This document shows, in pieces, positions 27,316 through 37,069 of a stretch of DNA of 64,000 nucleotides. This stretch comes from Agrobacterium tumefaciens. GTDB lineage: Bacteria > Pseudomonadota > Alphaproteobacteria > Rhizobiales > Rhizobiaceae. The stretch spans positions 62,001 through 126,000 of the forward strand of contig JAGIAH010000002.1 of assembly GCA_017744915.1 (NCBI GenBank). Direction: 5' to 3'. A model generated the notes under the pieces. That model was not told the origin of the DNA, did not search any database, and was given only the letters and a program-made list of their open reading frames with translations. The position numbers and the translations under genes are program-made. The number at the start of each line of letters is the position of its first letter. The first letter of the stretch is position 1.

Positions 27316-29364
27316 ATGAAATCGCGCTGGTCGGACTCAGAGTTCAAATCCGTGGTCGATGCCTATGTCGCCAAGGGAATCAACCGCGACCTCGCCATCC
27401 GCACCTATACGACACGGCTTCTCGGTGTCGATCCGGAGCTGGTGCTGCACGGCGGCGGCAACACCTCGGTCAAGACGGTGTTCACGGAAATGGACGGTTC
27501 CGAGGTCGATGTCCTGTGCGTCAAGGGTAGCGGCTGGGACATGGGCACCATCGAACCGCCGGGCCTGCCTGCTGTGCGCCTCGATCCGCTGAAGGCCATG
27601 GTCGGTTTCGAAACGCTGACCGATGACGACATGGTGATGCTGCAGCGCCGGCTGTTGCTTGATCCGGCAGCACCCAATCCTTCCGTGGAGGCGATCCTGC
27701 ACGGGCTGCTGCCGTTCAAACATATCGACCACACCCATGCCAACGCCATCGTGTCGTTGACCAACCAGCCGCACGGCGAAGAGATCGTGCGCGAACTCTT
27801 CCCCGACAGCATCATCGTGCCCTATGTCATGCCGGGTTTCGATCTTGCCAAGGCCTGCGACGCCGCCTTCCGGGCGAACCCGAAGGGCGACGGGATGGTC
27901 CTCCTAAAGCACGGCATCTTCACCTGGTCGGAGGACCCCCGCCAATCCTATGAGGACATGATCGAGAAGATCGACAGGGCCGAACGGCGCATCGCGCAGG
28001 GCCGGGCGAAGCCGTTCAAAAGCATCGCCATTCCCGATAGGCTTGCCACCGCTGCCGATATCGCGCCGATCCTGCGCGGCGCAATCGCCATCGACACCGG
28101 CATCGAGGGCGCGCCGAAACGTTTCGTGCTCGAACACCGCACCGGCGAGAAGATCCTCGACTTCTGCAATGCCGAAAATGTCGAAAGCCTCGTCAAGCGC
28201 GGCAATGCGACGCCGGAACACGTCATCCACATCAAGCGCTTCGGCGTGGCGCTGCCGGCCCCGGCGGAAGGAGAACTGGAGCAATGGGCCGAAACGGTCC
28301 GTGCGGCGGTGAGCGCCTATCAGGCCGAATACACGGCTTATTTCGAGCGCAACAATGCTCGCGTCGGTGGCATCAAACATATGCTCGACCCCATGCCGCG
28401 CGTGTTCTACGTCGCCGGCATCGGCCTCTTCGCGGCCGGGGCGGCGCGCAAGAACGCCATCGTCGGTGCGGATGTGGCGGAAGCCACCGTATCGGTCATC
28501 ACCAATGCCGAAGGCATCGATGCCTTCGAGGCGCTTTCAGAGGCCGATCTCTTCGACATCGAATATTGGTCGCTCGAACAGGTGAAGCTGACCAAGGTTC
28601 AGGAAAAGCCGCTGACCCGCCAGGTGGCCATCGTTACCGGCGGGGCGAGCGGTCTCGGTCTTGCCGTGGCCGAAGCGCTGAAGGCGGAAGGCGCGGAAGT
28701 CGCGCTGTTCGATATTTCCGACGAGGCGGTGAGGCGGGAGGCCAAACGGATCGGCGCATTTCCGGTGGTCTGCGACGTTACCAGCCCCGCTTCCGTGGAT
28801 GCGGCGGTGACAAGCGTGGCGCGGCATTTCGGCGGCGTCGATATTCTGATTTCCAATGCCGGGGCCGCCTTCCAGGGCAAGCTGCTTTCCGTCGATGAGG
28901 CGACATTCCGCAAGGCGTTCGACCTCAATTTCTGGGGCCATCACTACATGGCACGCGCCGTGGTGCGGGTTATGGAGAAGCAGAAGACCGGCGGGGCGAT
29001 TGTCTTCAACGTCTCGAAACAGGCGGTCAATCCCGGCGCCGATTTCGGTCCCTACGGCACGTCCAAGGCGGCGCTGATGGCGCTGATGCGCCAATATGCA
29101 ATCGAGCACGGCGTATCCGGCATCACCTCGAACGCCGTCAATGCCGACCGTATCCGCACCGGCCTGATGACGGATGCGATGGTGCAGCAGCGCTCGAAAG
29201 CGCGCGGCCTGACGCCGGAGGCCTATATGCGCGGCAATCTCGTCGGCCGTGAAGTGACGGGCGAGGATGTGGCGGCGGCCTTCGTGCACCTTGCGAAAGC
29301 GCGCAGCTCAACAGGAGCGGTGATCACCGTCGATGGCGGCAATGTCGCGGCGATGATGCGCTGA
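27316..29364 (+). CDS. Bifunctional class II aldolase / short-chain dehydrogenase (RhaD-like fusion)
   Basis: A 682-residue two-domain enzyme. The N-terminal ~430 residues form a class II aldolase with the metal motif HIDHTHANAIVSLTN. The C-terminal ~250 residues form an SDR (TGGASGLGLAVAEALKAEG, ISNAGAAF, catalytic YGTSK). Rhizobial RhaD has the same fusion: rhamnulose-1-phosphate aldolase plus lactaldehyde dehydrogenase. No other rhamnose gene is present, so here it probably cleaves a different ketose-1-phosphate to dihydroxyacetone phosphate and an aldehyde, which the SDR then oxidises. AGGAAAGGA precedes the ATG at 27316. Confidence 0.85.
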   Translation: MKSRWSDSEFKSVVDAYVAKGINRDLAIRTYTTRLLGVDPELVLHGGGNTSVKTVFTEMDGSEVDVLCVKGSGWDMGTIEPPGLPAVRLDPLKAMVGFETLTDDDMVMLQRRLLLDPAAPNPSVEAILHGLLPFKHIDHTHANAIVSLTNQPHGEEIVRELFPDSIIVPYVMPGFDLAKACDAAFRANPKGDGMVLLKHGIFTWSEDPRQSYEDMIEKIDRAERRIAQGRAKPFKSIAIPDRLATAADIAPILRGAIAIDTGIEGAPKRFVLEHRTGEKILDFCNAENVESLVKRGNATPEHVIHIKRFGVALPAPAEGELEQWAETVRAAVSAYQAEYTAYFERNNARVGGIKHMLDPMPRVFYVAGIGLFAAGAARKNAIVGADVAEATVSVITNAEGIDAFEALSEADLFDIEYWSLEQVKLTKVQEKPLTRQVAIVTGGASGLGLAVAEALKAEGAEVALFDISDEAVRREAKRIGAFPVVCDVTSPASVDAAVTSVARHFGGVDILISNAGAAFQGKLLSVDEATFRKAFDLNFWGHHYMARAVVRVMEKQKTGGAIVFNVSKQAVNPGADFGPYGTSKAALMALMRQYAIEHGVSGITSNAVNADRIRTGLMTDAMVQQRSKARGLTPEAYMRGNLVGREVTGEDVAAAFVHLAKARSSTGAVITVDGGNVAAMMR

Positions 29365-29397
29365 AGCCTGTCTCCCAAAGGTTTGAAGGAAAAGACC

Positions 29398-30420
29398 ATG
29401 GCAAAAATACTCATTCTTGGCGCCGGCGTGATGGGCAGTGCGCTAAGCGTGCCGGCGGCGGACAATAGCCACACGGTCACCCTGGTGGGCACGCCCCTCG
29501 ATGGCGAACCTGTTCGCCGCATGCGGGCGGGCGAGGCGCATCCGAAGCTCGACCGGCCGCTGCCGGACAATGTTACGATCCTTGCCGATCACGAATTAAC
29601 GCCCGAGCATATGGCGTCCGCCGATTTAGTCATCATCGGCGTCAGCAGTCCGGGGATTCCATGGGCAATCAAGCGGCTCAACGAGACCCTTTTGACGCCG
29701 AAACCGGTCGCCTTCGTAACCAAGGGACTCGACCGCAAGCATGGTCGCATCGTCACTTATGCGCAAACGTTGCCGGGGCAGGTGGCGAATATGGCAGCCT
29801 TCATCGGCATCGGCGGACCCTGCATTGCGCGGGAACTGGCCAATCGCTATCCGACGATGAGCGTCTATGCCTGCCGTGACCGACAAACCGCCGCTTTTGC
29901 GGCTGCATTGCTGCAAACCCCCTATTACCGCCTTGCGGTCAGTGATGATGTGATCGGGGTCGAAGCCTGCGCCGCCCTCAAGAATTTCTTCGCCATCGGC
30001 GTCAGTGCCATGCAGACCCGTTATCCCGATACCACGCGCGCCGACGGGCAATCCAAAAACCCGACGGCGGCCGCCTTCACGCAGGCCGCCGGTGAAATGG
30101 CGATACTCTGCGAGCGGATCGGTGGACGGGGCGACACCGCCTTCGACCTTGCCGGCATCGGTGATCTGCATGTGACCGTTGGTGGCGGTCGCAACAGCCG
30201 GCTTGGCCACGGTCTCGGACGCAACCGAACGGTGAGCGGCATGATGGCCGGTGAACTCGCGGGCGAGACGGTGGAAGGTATCGACACGGCCCGCGTGCTG
30301 GCCGAATTGCTCAGCACCGTTCCTTCGGCGAAAACCGATTTTCCACTCGCCTGCGCGATCATCGCCGCCGTGCTCGATGGCGGCGCGCTGGACTTCGATT
30401 TCTCCACACTTTTTGCCTGA
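29398..30420 (+). CDS. NAD(P)-dependent glycerol-3-phosphate dehydrogenase-like protein (GpsA family)
   Basis: A 340-residue GpsA-type oxidoreductase. It has a Rossmann motif [11 protein letters not shown] at the start, a conserved [10 protein letters not shown] segment, and the active-site region [15 protein letters not shown] with the catalytic lysine. [19 protein letters not shown] matches the C-terminal substrate-binding domain. GpsA normally has GxGxWG at the cofactor loop; this protein has VMG in place of the tryptophan-glycine. The ATG at 29398 has AAGGA 7-8 bases upstream and is preferred to the TTG at 29383. As it lies in a polyol locus and is a second or third copy of such an activity, its substrate may not be glycerol phosphate. 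Confidence 0.82.
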   Translation: MAKILILGAGVMGSALSVPAADNSHTVTLVGTPLDGEPVRRMRAGEAHPKLDRPLPDNVTILADHELTPEHMASADLVIIGVSSPGIPWAIKRLNETLLTPKPVAFVTKGLDRKHGRIVTYAQTLPGQVANMAAFIGIGGPCIARELANRYPTMSVYACRDRQTAAFAAALLQTPYYRLAVSDDVIGVEACAALKNFFAIGVSAMQTRYPDTTRADGQSKNPTAAAFTQAAGEMAILCERIGGRGDTAFDLAGIGDLHVTVGGGRNSRLGHGLGRNRTVSGMMAGELAGETVEGIDTARVLAELLSTVPSAKTDFPLACAIIAAVLDGGALDFDFSTLFA

Positions 30421-30484
30421 GCCTCAGGCCGCGCCGGTTGCGCAGCCACGAATTCGTTCTTCAGACACAGGGAAGGAAACCGCC

Positions 30485-30922
30485 ATGAAAATTGCCCTGG
30501 GAGCCGACAGTGCCGGCAAACCCCTGCTGGATGTGATTGCTGCCCATCTGGCCGGGCGGCCGGATATCGAGGTCACCGACCTTAGCCAATCCGGTTATTA
30601 CGCCGATCTTGCAGCCAGGATCGGGCAGGATATTCTGGAGCACAGGCACGATCGGGCCATCCTGTTTTGCGGCACCGGAATCGGCGTCTGCATTTCGGCC
30701 AACAAGGTGGCAGGCATACGTGCGGCTCTCACGCACGATACCTATTCGGCGGAGCGCGCCGCCAAATCGAACGACGCCCAGATCATCACACTGGGCGCGC
30801 GCGTCGTTGGTCCCGAACTGGCAAAGACAATCGTTGATACCTGGCTGGCTTCAAGTTTCGATCCTGACGGCCCATCGGCAGGCAATGTTCAGGCGATCAA
30901 CAGGCTGGATGTGACACGGTAA
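30485..30922 (+). CDS. RpiB/LacAB-family sugar-phosphate isomerase
   Basis: A 145-residue isomerase of the RpiB fold. It starts [14 protein letters not shown], has the phosphate-binding [20 protein letters not shown] and [15 protein letters not shown], and has normal family length. RpiB isomerises ribose- and ribulose-5-phosphate. Close relatives in erythritol loci act on tetrulose 4-phosphate. GAAGGAAA precedes the ATG at 30485. It ends the operon. A cysteine is present in LFCGTGIG, the position used as general base in many RpiB enzymes. Confidence 0.88.
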   Translation: MKIALGADSAGKPLLDVIAAHLAGRPDIEVTDLSQSGYYADLAARIGQDILEHRHDRAILFCGTGIGVCISANKVAGIRAALTHDTYSAERAAKSNDAQIITLGARVVGPELAKTIVDTWLASSFDPDGPSAGNVQAINRLDVTR

Positions 30923-31323
30923 CGCGTTTTTTGGGAAAATCGATATCGCTATTAACGATTAGGGCATCCTGTCGTCACAGGCGGCATGTCGGAATATGGA
31001 CGCCGCTGAAATTGATCAAGGCAGGCTGCGGTTCAAGGTTCCCAAGCATGCGGGCGAAGCCATCAAAGCATTTGCCTTGATTGGAACAGGCCAGGAAAAG
31101 ATGGTCGCGCGTTCTGGCAATCGCGGCTTCGAACATCAGCCGTATTCCATCGGGTTGGGCAAGGGGCTGCACCGTTGGTGCCCTCATCGGTGATCGTGGT
31201 TCGACTATGGATGAGAGCCGCTACTTTGTCGGTTATTTCAAGCAGTTGCAAAACCCTTACAACCGGGCCATGAAATGAATTACCTGAAGATCGCCTTTCA
31301 TTAACCGTTTCAAGGAATCGTCC
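30923..31323. other. Intergenic region, no gene supported
   Basis: About 400 bases between the polyol operon and the DUF4034-like gene. Short open frames on both strands (for example the minus-strand frame 30975-31187) have no recognisable products and no ribosome-binding sites. The promoter of the downstream gene should lie in its 3' half. I see no clear terminator. Confidence 0.35.
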
Positions 31324-33357
31324 ATGCCGACTGTCGAAAGCCTGCTCCCCTTGTCGCTGGATGGGCCGTCGTGGATTCGGCTGCGCCAGCAGGAGGAACT
31401 GCGCAGGGCGATGCTTGAGCGGCGTTTCGACGAAGTCGAACGTCTTTTGGCGGAACTGGAGGAGGCATGGTGGCAAGTCGCCGCCGTTCCGGACGATCGC
31501 TATACCTTTCTTGCAACCAGCTCCGCCCTGTTCGACAATACGGGTGTCGATGCGGCCCTGCGGCTTGAACTGTTGAACGAGTGGGTGCGATCCCACCCTG
31601 CCTCCTACCATGCGCATATGGTTTCCGGTGATTATTACTTTCGCCGGGCCTGCGATATCCGCACGGCGTCCTGGGCATCGCAGGTGGGGGAAGATCAGTG
31701 GGTCGCGGCCCATATGGCCTGCATCAACGCAGCCGAATATTTGTTGAAGGCAATGACGCTTTCGCAGAGGCCGGCGGTCGCCTGCGAAACCATGATGCAG
31801 ATATGCCAGTATCTCGGTCAGCCGGATTTTGTCGATGCGCTGTTTGACGGCGGGCCGGTTCAAAACACCATGCAGCGGGATAAATTCGAGCCGGATATTT
31901 ACGAGGCGGCTTGCGCCCAGCTTGCAAGGCACGGGCTGAAACCACCCGGCATCGCCACCGCAACGCTTCCCGCTTCCGCACCGCCGGTACAGGAGGTAGA
32001 TCTTCAAAATCCCGGCTATTACTGGCTGCGTTATTGTTTGTCGATCAAGCCCGGCTGGGCGGATGTGCTGGCGGATTATGCGCAATATCTGAGCGCGCGG
32101 TGGGGCGGTTCGGAGGGTGAGGTCGAAAAATTCGCTTCCGGCCCCCTGTGCGCGCAACTGAGTGAGAAGGAGCGCAACGCTGTCCGCTGGCCGGGCGTTC
32201 ACGATACGCTGACAATTCCCGACTATCCCGAGCCGGGTGATGTTCGAGGCGCTGCCGCGCGGCAGAAAAAATTCGAACAGTGGCTGTCACGAGACCTTCC
32301 CGACCGACTGCGGTTCATTGCTCTCGGCAAATACGCCAATTTCACGCATTATTCCCTGCAGGACACAGAACTGGCGCATCAGCGCCATGTCGAATCCGTC
32401 CGTTACCTGAAGGAACCGGGCACATATCCCGGTGTGGACGGGCCTTTCCGGGACTTCACCAATCTGATGTTGATCCACCATGTCGAGGATGTGGAAGGTG
32501 CCTATGCGCGGGTGCTGCAAACTGCCGTGCGCCGTTTCGACGAACCGACGATGCTGACCATGGCGGCTTTTGCCTGGCAGTTCGGCATGTGGGGCATAGG
32601 GGCGGACCCCGAGATCGCCACACGGTTGATCGACCGGGCGGCGGAGCTTGCACCGCTTTACGAACCGGACGAATTCACGCCGATGCACGCCTGCCGGATG
32701 ATATGGGACGGTGGCTTTCAGGACGAGTCCGCTTATCTCACGCGCGCCTTTGCGGAAAGACGTGCCTATGCGGCGGCGGCCAGCATGTATGATATCGTCA
32801 GGGGTACGCGGGACGACGCCAAACCGCATCTGCTTGACGAGAGCCAAGCGGATTATTGGCTTGAGCGGGCCGTCGAGGAAGGGGACCCGGTTGCGTTCTA
32901 TAACTACGCCTGGCGCCTTGAAAATGTTCAAAACACCGATCTGACGATCCGCGAGAACTTCGAACAGGTTCGCAATCTTTATATCGGGGCAATGCATGGC
33001 GGCCTGGAGCTATCCGCGATCAAAGTAGCCAGTGTCAGCCGCCGGCATGGAACGCCGGAGGAAAAGCAGCAGGCCGTTGCCGACATGAAATCCCTTGTTG
33101 GCCACGATGACGATCATCTCGCCGGCGAAGCCTATGGGCAGGTCGTCCTCGCCTATAAATACGGCGACGGTGTTCCCAAGAGCGAGTTTATCGCCATGCA
33201 GTGGTTTGATCGATACAAGGAACTGTTCCCCGATCATTCGTCGCTCGACTGGATGGAAACGCAGGTTTACGGTTCGAGTGGCTGGCAGATGGCCGGGCGG
33301 GCGATCCGCGCTTTCTTCGGCAACAAACTTTCCAGTGACCATTTGCCGCCGAAATAA
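31324..33357 (+). CDS. DUF4034-like repeat protein of unknown function
   Basis: A 677-residue soluble protein without signal peptide or membrane helix. The N-terminal ~200 residues resemble DUF4034: an ERLLAELEEAWW helix, WVRSHPASYHAHMVSGDYYF, then ASQVGEDQWVAAHMACINAA. The C-terminal half has alpha-helical, Sel1/TPR-like stretches such as LERAVEEGDPVAFYNYAWRL and AYGQVVLAYKYGDGVPKSEF. AAGGA precedes the ATG at 31324. The next gene starts five bases after its stop, so it is cotranscribed with an M48 peptidase. It could be a scaffold or adaptor. The molecular function is unknown. Confidence 0.65.
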   Translation: MPTVESLLPLSLDGPSWIRLRQQEELRRAMLERRFDEVERLLAELEEAWWQVAAVPDDRYTFLATSSALFDNTGVDAALRLELLNEWVRSHPASYHAHMVSGDYYFRRACDIRTASWASQVGEDQWVAAHMACINAAEYLLKAMTLSQRPAVACETMMQICQYLGQPDFVDALFDGGPVQNTMQRDKFEPDIYEAACAQLARHGLKPPGIATATLPASAPPVQEVDLQNPGYYWLRYCLSIKPGWADVLADYAQYLSARWGGSEGEVEKFASGPLCAQLSEKERNAVRWPGVHDTLTIPDYPEPGDVRGAAARQKKFEQWLSRDLPDRLRFIALGKYANFTHYSLQDTELAHQRHVESVRYLKEPGTYPGVDGPFRDFTNLMLIHHVEDVEGAYARVLQTAVRRFDEPTMLTMAAFAWQFGMWGIGADPEIATRLIDRAAELAPLYEPDEFTPMHACRMIWDGGFQDESAYLTRAFAERRAYAAAASMYDIVRGTRDDAKPHLLDESQADYWLERAVEEGDPVAFYNYAWRLENVQNTDLTIRENFEQVRNLYIGAMHGGLELSAIKVASVSRRHGTPEEKQQAVADMKSLVGHDDDHLAGEAYGQVVLAYKYGDGVPKSEFIAMQWFDRYKELFPDHSSLDWMETQVYGSSGWQMAGRAIRAFFGNKLSSDHLPPK

Positions 33358-33362
33358 GGGCC

Positions 33363-35258
33363 ATGAAAAAGCACTCGCCGCCGCATGATGGTCGATGGAG
33401 AGCCTTGATCTGGCTCGCTTTCGGTGACGCCGTTCTGCTGTTTTCCGGCGTCCTGCTGGTTTTGTCCCCACTTCTGCTGATCTTTTTTCTGAGTTCGCCG
33501 CTGTTGCTGGCGATTTTCGCCCTGCCGTCGCTGTCGTGGTTCTTTTATGGGCTGATGGTCCTGCGCGCCCGCGCCGTGCCACCACCATCGCCGGTCTCGG
33601 GTGAAATATTGCTCGATCCCGAAAAGTTTCCGGCTCTGGTCCGCGACCTCGAACGGTTGCGGCTTGCCTGCGACGCGCCCGGTTTTACAGAGGTTTGCGT
33701 CAACGCCGAGCTCAATGCGTCCATTTACCAGAGGGGAGCGCGCTCCGGTTCGCGCAAGCACATTCTCGTGCTTGGTCTGCCGCTTCTGGCCTTGCTGACG
33801 AAGGCTCAGGCTGAAGCTGTGCTTGTCCATGAATATGCGCATATTTCCCGGTTGCACGGCCATTTCGCCCGTTGGGCCTATATGGCGCGGCAGCGCTGGG
33901 CGAGGCTGGGCGAACTGCATGAGCGCAACCATCGGCTGATTACCGCGCCGCTGCGGCTGTTTTTGTCCTGGTACGTGCCGCGCATGATGCGCGAGACGCT
34001 CGAATTCTCCCGCCGTTGTGAGAAGGTCGCCGATGCGCAGGCAGTCGAGATATGCGGTTCGGAACTTGCCCTGAAGGCGGAACTCGCCCTGGCTCTGCGG
34101 CAGAGAGCAATGACTGACGGCTTCTGGCCGGGTATATTCGAGTGTGCGGGAGAAGCGGATATTGGCTCCGCCAGGCCGTTTACGGCGCTACTTGCCGAGC
34201 CCGCGACAAGCCATCCGCGCGATGGTGCGCAGGCGGCCGTCTGGCTGCACGAGAGCCTCTGCGAAAAGCCGGACCCCGGCAGCACACATCCATCCCTTTT
34301 CGAACGTGTCGAGACGACCGGTTTCGATCCCTCCGGTCCGCTTCCCGATCGCCTGCCCTGGCGACTTGATCAGGCGTCGGCTGCCGCAAACTGGCTGAGG
34401 AAGGAGGCGCCCGCCCTGGCCACACAACTCGATGAGAGCTGGCGCGAGAATGCCATGCAGGACTGGCGAAATGCAAAGCGCTGGCAGGTGAACCGGCATG
34501 ACGAATTTAAAACCCTGCTACACCGTCGCAGGCAGCAGCTATTTGACGAGCAGGACTGGCTGCAACTGGCGTTACTGGCGAAGAAGTTCGATCAGACAGG
34601 GGTGCTTCGCGCTGAAGCGATTACAGAGGGATTGCAACACTTTCCCGAAGACCAGGCGCTTTTGCAGCTAAAAGCTGATGATCTGGAGCAGGCCGGCGAC
34701 AGCCATGAGGCGATTGCGCTGTGGCATCGCATCGGCCAGCCCTCTTCTTCTTTCCAGGTCCGGGCTCATCGCCGTCTTTGTGAACTTTATCTGCGGCAGG
34801 GGGACAAGGCAGCGGCAGAAGATCACCGGCACATTGCAGACCGATTGTGGGCAAGCGAGGAGGTGAGGCAAACCGCGGCAGCCGGCCTTTTTCCACACGG
34901 AATGGAGGCGTCCGAACTCGCATTGCTGCAGAGCAAGCTCCAGCCGCTCCATCAGCATGCGCGCGCCATCTGGCTTTGCCGCGACACGCCGCCGAGCAGC
35001 CAAAAGCCGACCCGATGGTTTTTGTATGTTGAGGCCTATGACGGTTGGTTCATGCGCCTCGTCGGCAGGCTGACGGGCGAGAGGGACTATAATGCTTCCG
35101 CATGCGAACGGTTGATCGAGCGCTTGTCACCACGGCTACATATTGACCACGAAGTCAAATTTATCGGACCATCGGAACAAATTCCGGTCCATTGCACACC
35201 CGACAGTTTGATCGCGCGGGCCGGCCTTGTGGTGACGCAAATCACTGACAAGCCTTGA
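33363..35258 (+). CDS. Membrane-anchored M48-family metallopeptidase with helical-repeat C-terminus
   Basis: A 631-residue protein with two to three N-terminal hydrophobic helices (about residues 14-68). The peptidase domain has the zinc motif HEYAH at 156-160 and a third ligand in CEKVADAQAVEI (Glu220), as in HtpX/Ste24-type M48 enzymes. After ~residue 340 the protein becomes helical and repeat-like (for example HFPEDQALLQLKADDLEQAG), similar to TPR-containing M48 proteins. It follows the DUF4034-like gene by five bases. It probably cleaves membrane or envelope proteins at the cytoplasmic face. A substrate cannot be named. Confidence 0.8.
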   Translation: MKKHSPPHDGRWRALIWLAFGDAVLLFSGVLLVLSPLLLIFFLSSPLLLAIFALPSLSWFFYGLMVLRARAVPPPSPVSGEILLDPEKFPALVRDLERLRLACDAPGFTEVCVNAELNASIYQRGARSGSRKHILVLGLPLLALLTKAQAEAVLVHEYAHISRLHGHFARWAYMARQRWARLGELHERNHRLITAPLRLFLSWYVPRMMRETLEFSRRCEKVADAQAVEICGSELALKAELALALRQRAMTDGFWPGIFECAGEADIGSARPFTALLAEPATSHPRDGAQAAVWLHESLCEKPDPGSTHPSLFERVETTGFDPSGPLPDRLPWRLDQASAAANWLRKEAPALATQLDESWRENAMQDWRNAKRWQVNRHDEFKTLLHRRRQQLFDEQDWLQLALLAKKFDQTGVLRAEAITEGLQHFPEDQALLQLKADDLEQAGDSHEAIALWHRIGQPSSSFQVRAHRRLCELYLRQGDKAAAEDHRHIADRLWASEEVRQTAAAGLFPHGMEASELALLQSKLQPLHQHARAIWLCRDTPPSSQKPTRWFLYVEAYDGWFMRLVGRLTGERDYNASACERLIERLSPRLHIDHEVKFIGPSEQIPVHCTPDSLIARAGLVVTQITDKP

Positions 35259-35369
35259 AAGACGGTGAAAGGGACATTCAGGCGGGAAATTTCAGCACCT
35301 GTAATATGCCTCAATTACTCCTGCACTGGCGCTTCGAGCCCAGTTCCGGCGTCAATCAACGCGACGTGC

Positions 35370-36872
35370 TCACGGTGCCAACCGCACAATGATCGCGGCC
35401 CCAGAAGACGATAACTGTCGCTCGATGGCCAGAGCTTGCGCTGAATCAATACCACCGATGGGGACTACGCCACCCATAATTGGCTCTCTCACCACCGGCT
35501 CGAAGATGACTTCGCCATCAATCAGTAGCTGGATTTTTTGCCCGAGAGCTGCATGCGTGAAATTCTCGAAAGCCTTTGTGCTTTCCCGTGTCAACGCAAT
35601 TTCCACCCTAGGCCCGGCAGCGGGATCGACCGAGGCTTTCGCCCTTGCGACCTTGAGCGAAACGGGTGCAATGTCTCCGGCGCCGTCGATAGAGGTTTTG
35701 CCGCCATCGGTCTGGTTGGGCGAGGGAGGCGTATCGGCATCGGTCTTCGGGCGGTACTGATCCAGATCGATCGAAGTTTGCGCATTGTTTTTGGGCAAGG
35801 GTTCAACGAGCTGGCCAGACAGGGCGTTGGCGTTCCATGCATGCGGCGCGGGCAGGACCGGTGGCTGATCCTCCTGCCATATGTGCACAGCCACGGTGAC
35901 GGTCATGCCACCGACACTTGCGACCGTGTTTTCCAGCACTTCGAGTGTCGAGCCGTCGCGTGTCGAATTGACATAGGTCACCGTCCGTGACTTCGCGGCG
36001 CTTCTGACCTGCGCCAGCTGGGTGTCTGTCAGTTGCTTCGCCCGGTCTCCGAAACTTGCAATGATGCCATCGATCGACGCTTGCTGCGATTGCAGCAGGG
36101 TAACCGGATCGTAGGTGACCTTAGCGATGAAAGTGGCCGTTTGCCTCGTTTTGTCGGCAGCTTCGAATTTCCACACGGTGCTTGTCGGGACGAGCATGCC
36201 TTTCAGCTCTTCATTGCCTGCAACCGTCCACTCCTGTCCGATATCGGCCGTGAAAGCTTCAGAAGACTGTCCAAGCCCCAGGGTCATGATTTCAGGCGCA
36301 AGAACGTCGATAATCGTGAGAGGACTATTTTTGACGGTCTGCAGCATGCGAGAGGCTGTGCTATCTGGTGCGGAGGTGGACAACAGCCTTTCCATATTGG
36401 CGACGATCTGATCCGCGCCGATCAGCCCCGTCGGAGTACCGCTCGGATCGGCCTCGAATTCCAATTGTTGAACGCCGTAGGCGGCGAGTGAATTGCGAAA
36501 CATGGCATTCATCGGATAGGAATCCGCAGCATCCGCCACATCCGGCGGGAGATCGGCGGAAAGCCTCCATTGCACCCGCATGCCCTCGTCGTCCCGCGAT
36601 AGCACGGTTGCCGATTGACGGAAATCGCCACGCAAGACAACGGAGGATGCTTCCGGCTTGTCGAGCCAAAGCGACATGTCGGTCTCGGTCGTCTTTTGAA
36701 CGCGATAATGACGCTCAGTCCCGACGGCAGGCGCATAAGGCGGAACGGTCACGCTCTCCGCCGCCTGTGCGAGGCCGACTGTTATCGTTGCCTGGAATAT
36801 CAGCCCGGCAGCGAGAAAGAGGGGAGAGACCAGACCGATAGTGCGGTGCGTTGCGTTCTTGCGAATTTGCAT
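35370..36872 (-). CDS. Exported protein with a SecD-P1-like C-terminal domain
   Basis: A 500-residue protein with a Sec signal peptide (cleavage near AQA, residue ~37) and a long beta-rich middle beginning VGTERHYRVQKTTETDMSLW. The C-terminal ~90 residues match the P1 head subdomain of SecD: VEIALTRESTKAFENFTHAA, then GQKIQLLIDGEVIFEPVV and PIGGIDSAQALAIERQL. No SecD membrane helices follow, so this is a soluble periplasmic protein carrying that fold alone. It converges on the M48 peptidase gene. Its Shine-Dalgarno GGAGGG is unusually close to the ATG. The function is unknown. Confidence 0.6.
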   Translation of the reverse strand: MQIRKNATHRTIGLVSPLFLAAGLIFQATITVGLAQAAESVTVPPYAPAVGTERHYRVQKTTETDMSLWLDKPEASSVVLRGDFRQSATVLSRDDEGMRVQWRLSADLPPDVADAADSYPMNAMFRNSLAAYGVQQLEFEADPSGTPTGLIGADQIVANMERLLSTSAPDSTASRMLQTVKNSPLTIIDVLAPEIMTLGLGQSSEAFTADIGQEWTVAGNEELKGMLVPTSTVWKFEAADKTRQTATFIAKVTYDPVTLLQSQQASIDGIIASFGDRAKQLTDTQLAQVRSAAKSRTVTYVNSTRDGSTLEVLENTVASVGGMTVTVAVHIWQEDQPPVLPAPHAWNANALSGQLVEPLPKNNAQTSIDLDQYRPKTDADTPPSPNQTDGGKTSIDGAGDIAPVSLKVARAKASVDPAAGPRVEIALTRESTKAFENFTHAALGQKIQLLIDGEVIFEPVVREPIMGGVVPIGGIDSAQALAIERQLSSSGAAIIVRLAP

Positions 36873-37069
36873 GCCCTCCGGTTACGGCTTTTCCAACAGG
36901 TGACATGCCGATTTCGTACTGTCTATCCCAGGTTCAATGCTACACGGCTCCCATGAGCAGTGATTTTTAATCATTGAATCCTGTCCTGCGTCGCGATTCC
37001 GCGATCATTGCACTCAGGCGGTGCTGCAGTTCGGGCGGTACACTTTCAAGCCCGGTTTGCGATGGCGTG

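Noticed and set aside
30945-30962. Short inverted repeat near the end of the polyol operon as a terminator
   Set aside because: The stem is only about five A/T-rich pairs and no U-run follows it.
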